Shown here: positions 62,721-64,000 of the stretch, piece after piece
Layout of the letters: each line of letters begins with the position of its first letter
Numbering within the stretch: position 1 is the first letter of the stretch
Source: Granulicella aggregans
GTDB taxonomy: Bacteria > Acidobacteriota > Terriglobia > Terriglobales > Acidobacteriaceae
Direction of reading: 5' to 3'
Assembly (NCBI RefSeq): GCF_014203275.1
Contig: NZ_JACHIP010000004.1
Coordinates: 744,001-808,000, forward strand
Length of the DNA stretch: 64,000 bases
Made by a program: the position numbers and the translations under genes
The notes under the pieces: model-generated
Database searches by the model: none
Seen by the model: only the letters and a program-made list of their open reading frames with translations
Told to the model about the DNA's origin: nothing

Positions 62721-63995
62721 ATGTCGAAGCTACTGCAGGATCATCTGAAGCAGGGAAGCGATGCCGCACAAGCGGGCATTACGTCGGTCTGCTCCGCGCA
62801 TCCTCTGGTGTTGCGCGCCGCCGCCGAACTTGCTGCGGAGCAGGAAAGCCTGCTGCTGATCGAAGCGACCAGCAACCAGGTCAATCAATTCGGTGGATAC
62901 ACAGGGATGAAGCCCGCCGACTTCCGCATCTTCGCGGAAGAGATCGTGGCGAAGGCTGGGCTTGATCCCAGCAAGCTGATCCTGGGCGGCGACCATCTCG
63001 GCCCGAACCCGTGGAAGAATCTGCCAGCGGCAGAAGCGATGGAGCACGCCATCGCCATGGTCTCCGCATACGCCGCAGCCGGGTTCACCAAGATCCATCT
63101 TGATGCGAGCATGTCGTGCGCAGGCGATCCTGTGCCGCTCAGCGATGAAGAGGTTGCGAGCCGAAGCGTCAAACTGTGCACGGCTGCGGAGGCCGCTGCC
63201 CCAGCAGACAAGCCCGTCTATGTGATTGGCACCGAAGTTCCTACACCGGGCGGAGCGACGCACTCGCTAGATGGCCTGCAGATCACTCCGCCTGCAGCCG
63301 CAGCGCATACGCTCGAAGTGCATCGTGCAGCCTTCGCGGCGAAGGGCCTTGATGATGCATGGCAAAGGGTGATCGCAATGGTTGTGCAGCCGGGAGTGGA
63401 GTTCGATCACGATAGCGTCGTTCACTACAAGCGCGCCAAAGCCGAAGCATTAATCCTGTGGAGAAAGCAGAAGGCAGCGTCTATCGTCTTCGAGGCGCAC
63501 TCGACTGACTATCAGTTTGGCAGCGCCTATCGAGAGTTGGTAGAAGACGGCTTCGCAATCCTCAAGGTTGGCCCGGCGCTAACGTTCGCGCTCCGCGAAG
63601 CGCTGGATGCGTTGGCTGCGATAGAAGACCTGCTGGTTGCCGCGCCGACGCGGTCGAACCTGTTGAAGGTGATCGATGAGACCATGCTGGCGCGTCCCGA
63701 TTCGTGGCGGCCTTACTACGCAGGCGACGAGGCACAGCAGGCGCTTCTGCGCCGCTTCAGCTACAGCGATCGCGTGCGCTACTACTGGCACTATCCGGAG
63801 ATATCAGCGGCGGTCAAACAGCTCGTCGCGAATCTTGACGCAGTAAAGATACCTGAGAGCGTCCTGAGCCTCTATCTGCCAGCGCAATACGAGCGCGCGC
63901 GAAGCGGAGAGATCGCAGGAGACGCGGCCTCGCTCATCGTAGACAAGGTGAAAGATGTTCTGCGAGTGTATGCATCGGGATGCCAACCGCGCTAG
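62721..63995 (+). CDS. kbaZ: GatZ/KbaZ-family protein (tagatose-1,6-bisphosphate aldolase subunit or tagatose-6-phosphate 4-epimerase)
   Basis: 424 residues, complete just before the right edge (stop 63993-63995). Family motifs: GITSVCSAHPLVLRAAAE, LLIEATSNQVNQFGGYTGM, LILGGDHLGPNPW, KIHLDASMSC, YVIGTEVPTPGGA, FEAHSTDYQ, LKVGPALTFALREALDAL. Classical GatZ/KbaZ assists the GatY/KbaY aldolase; no gatY is visible here. Some members of the family (COG4573) are reported as D-tagatose-6-phosphate 4-epimerases, which would convert the AgaS product to fructose-6-phosphate without kinase or aldolase. Translationally linked to agaS (4-bp gap). Confidence 0.9.
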   Translation: MSKLLQDHLKQGSDAAQAGITSVCSAHPLVLRAAAELAAEQESLLLIEATSNQVNQFGGYTGMKPADFRIFAEEIVAKAGLDPSKLILGGDHLGPNPWKNLPAAEAMEHAIAMVSAYAAAGFTKIHLDASMSCAGDPVPLSDEEVASRSVKLCTAAEAAAPADKPVYVIGTEVPTPGGATHSLDGLQITPPAAAAHTLEVHRAAFAAKGLDDAWQRVIAMVVQPGVEFDHDSVVHYKRAKAEALILWRKQKAASIVFEAHSTDYQFGSAYRELVEDGFAILKVGPALTFALREALDALAAIEDLLVAAPTRSNLLKVIDETMLARPDSWRPYYAGDEAQQALLRRFSYSDRVRYYWHYPEISAAVKQLVANLDAVKIPESVLSLYLPAQYERARSGEIAGDAASLIVDKVKDVLRVYASGCQPR

Positions 63996-64000
63996 AGCAC

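Overview
The window looks like chromosome of an acidobacterium of the Terriglobia group (Granulicella/Edaphobacter/Terriglobus type). The evidence is indirect. GC is high, gene density is high, and ATGA/GTGA stop-start overlaps are frequent. There is an ECF sigma factor next to a TPR-tailed Ser/Thr kinase, a giant Ig/FG-GAP/NHL surface protein of acidobacterial style, and intergenic elements of the GTCATYC...GAAGG type. No rRNA, tRNA, CRISPR array, insertion sequence or prophage was recognised.

Layout. 1-4406: end of an assimilatory nitrate reductase, a NarK-type nitrate transporter and an outer-membrane barrel. 4475-6805: HrpB helicase on the minus strand. 6954-11707: a very large DUF2339 membrane protein overlapping an M48 metalloprotease. 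11828-13521: ECF-like sigma factor and its zinc-finger anti-sigma partner. 13664-17505: a probable envelope regulon (membrane protein, winged-helix regulator, UppS paralogue, CreD, membrane protein) marked by three copies of a 17-bp palindrome. 17667-23364: giant secreted repeat protein broken by a frameshift. 23454-29639: SpoIIE-type phosphatase with a periplasmic sensor, stand-alone protoglobin, AraC regulator, and a flavin disulfide oxidoreductase plus MDR oxidoreductase.

29651-32943 is a minus-strand nucleoside salvage operon (NCS1 permease and two nucleoside hydrolases). 33055-44489 is a surface-glycan region: GT25, RfbH/F/G for a CDP-3,6-dideoxyhexose intermediate, a 3,5-epimerase and an NAD-dependent reductase/epimerase, a GT2-TPR-DUF707 fusion, a TPR-GT9 protein and a methyltransferase. 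44676-49261 is a BMP-type nucleoside ABC importer, facing a frameshifted nucleobase-deaminase-like amidohydrolase (49268-50658). 50873-52240 holds two small exported or anchored proteins of unknown role. 52291-55697 holds the kinase and its ECF sigma factor.

55990-63995 is an amino-sugar/tagatose-type catabolic locus: OprB porin, MFS sugar porter, PF04909 amidohydrolase, PfkB kinase, AgaS and GatZ/KbaZ. A shared TTTACTTT-type motif lies in both divergent promoter regions of this locus. The porin and porter would bring sugar in, AgaS would deaminate and isomerise galactosamine-6-phosphate, and GatZ and/or PfkB would process tagatose phosphate.

The best candidates for something new are the palindrome-marked uppS/creD/winged-helix unit and the AgaS/GatZ locus with a PF04909 hydrolase in place of a recognisable NagA deacetylase. 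Two frameshifts (about 18704 and 50262) need checking against raw reads.
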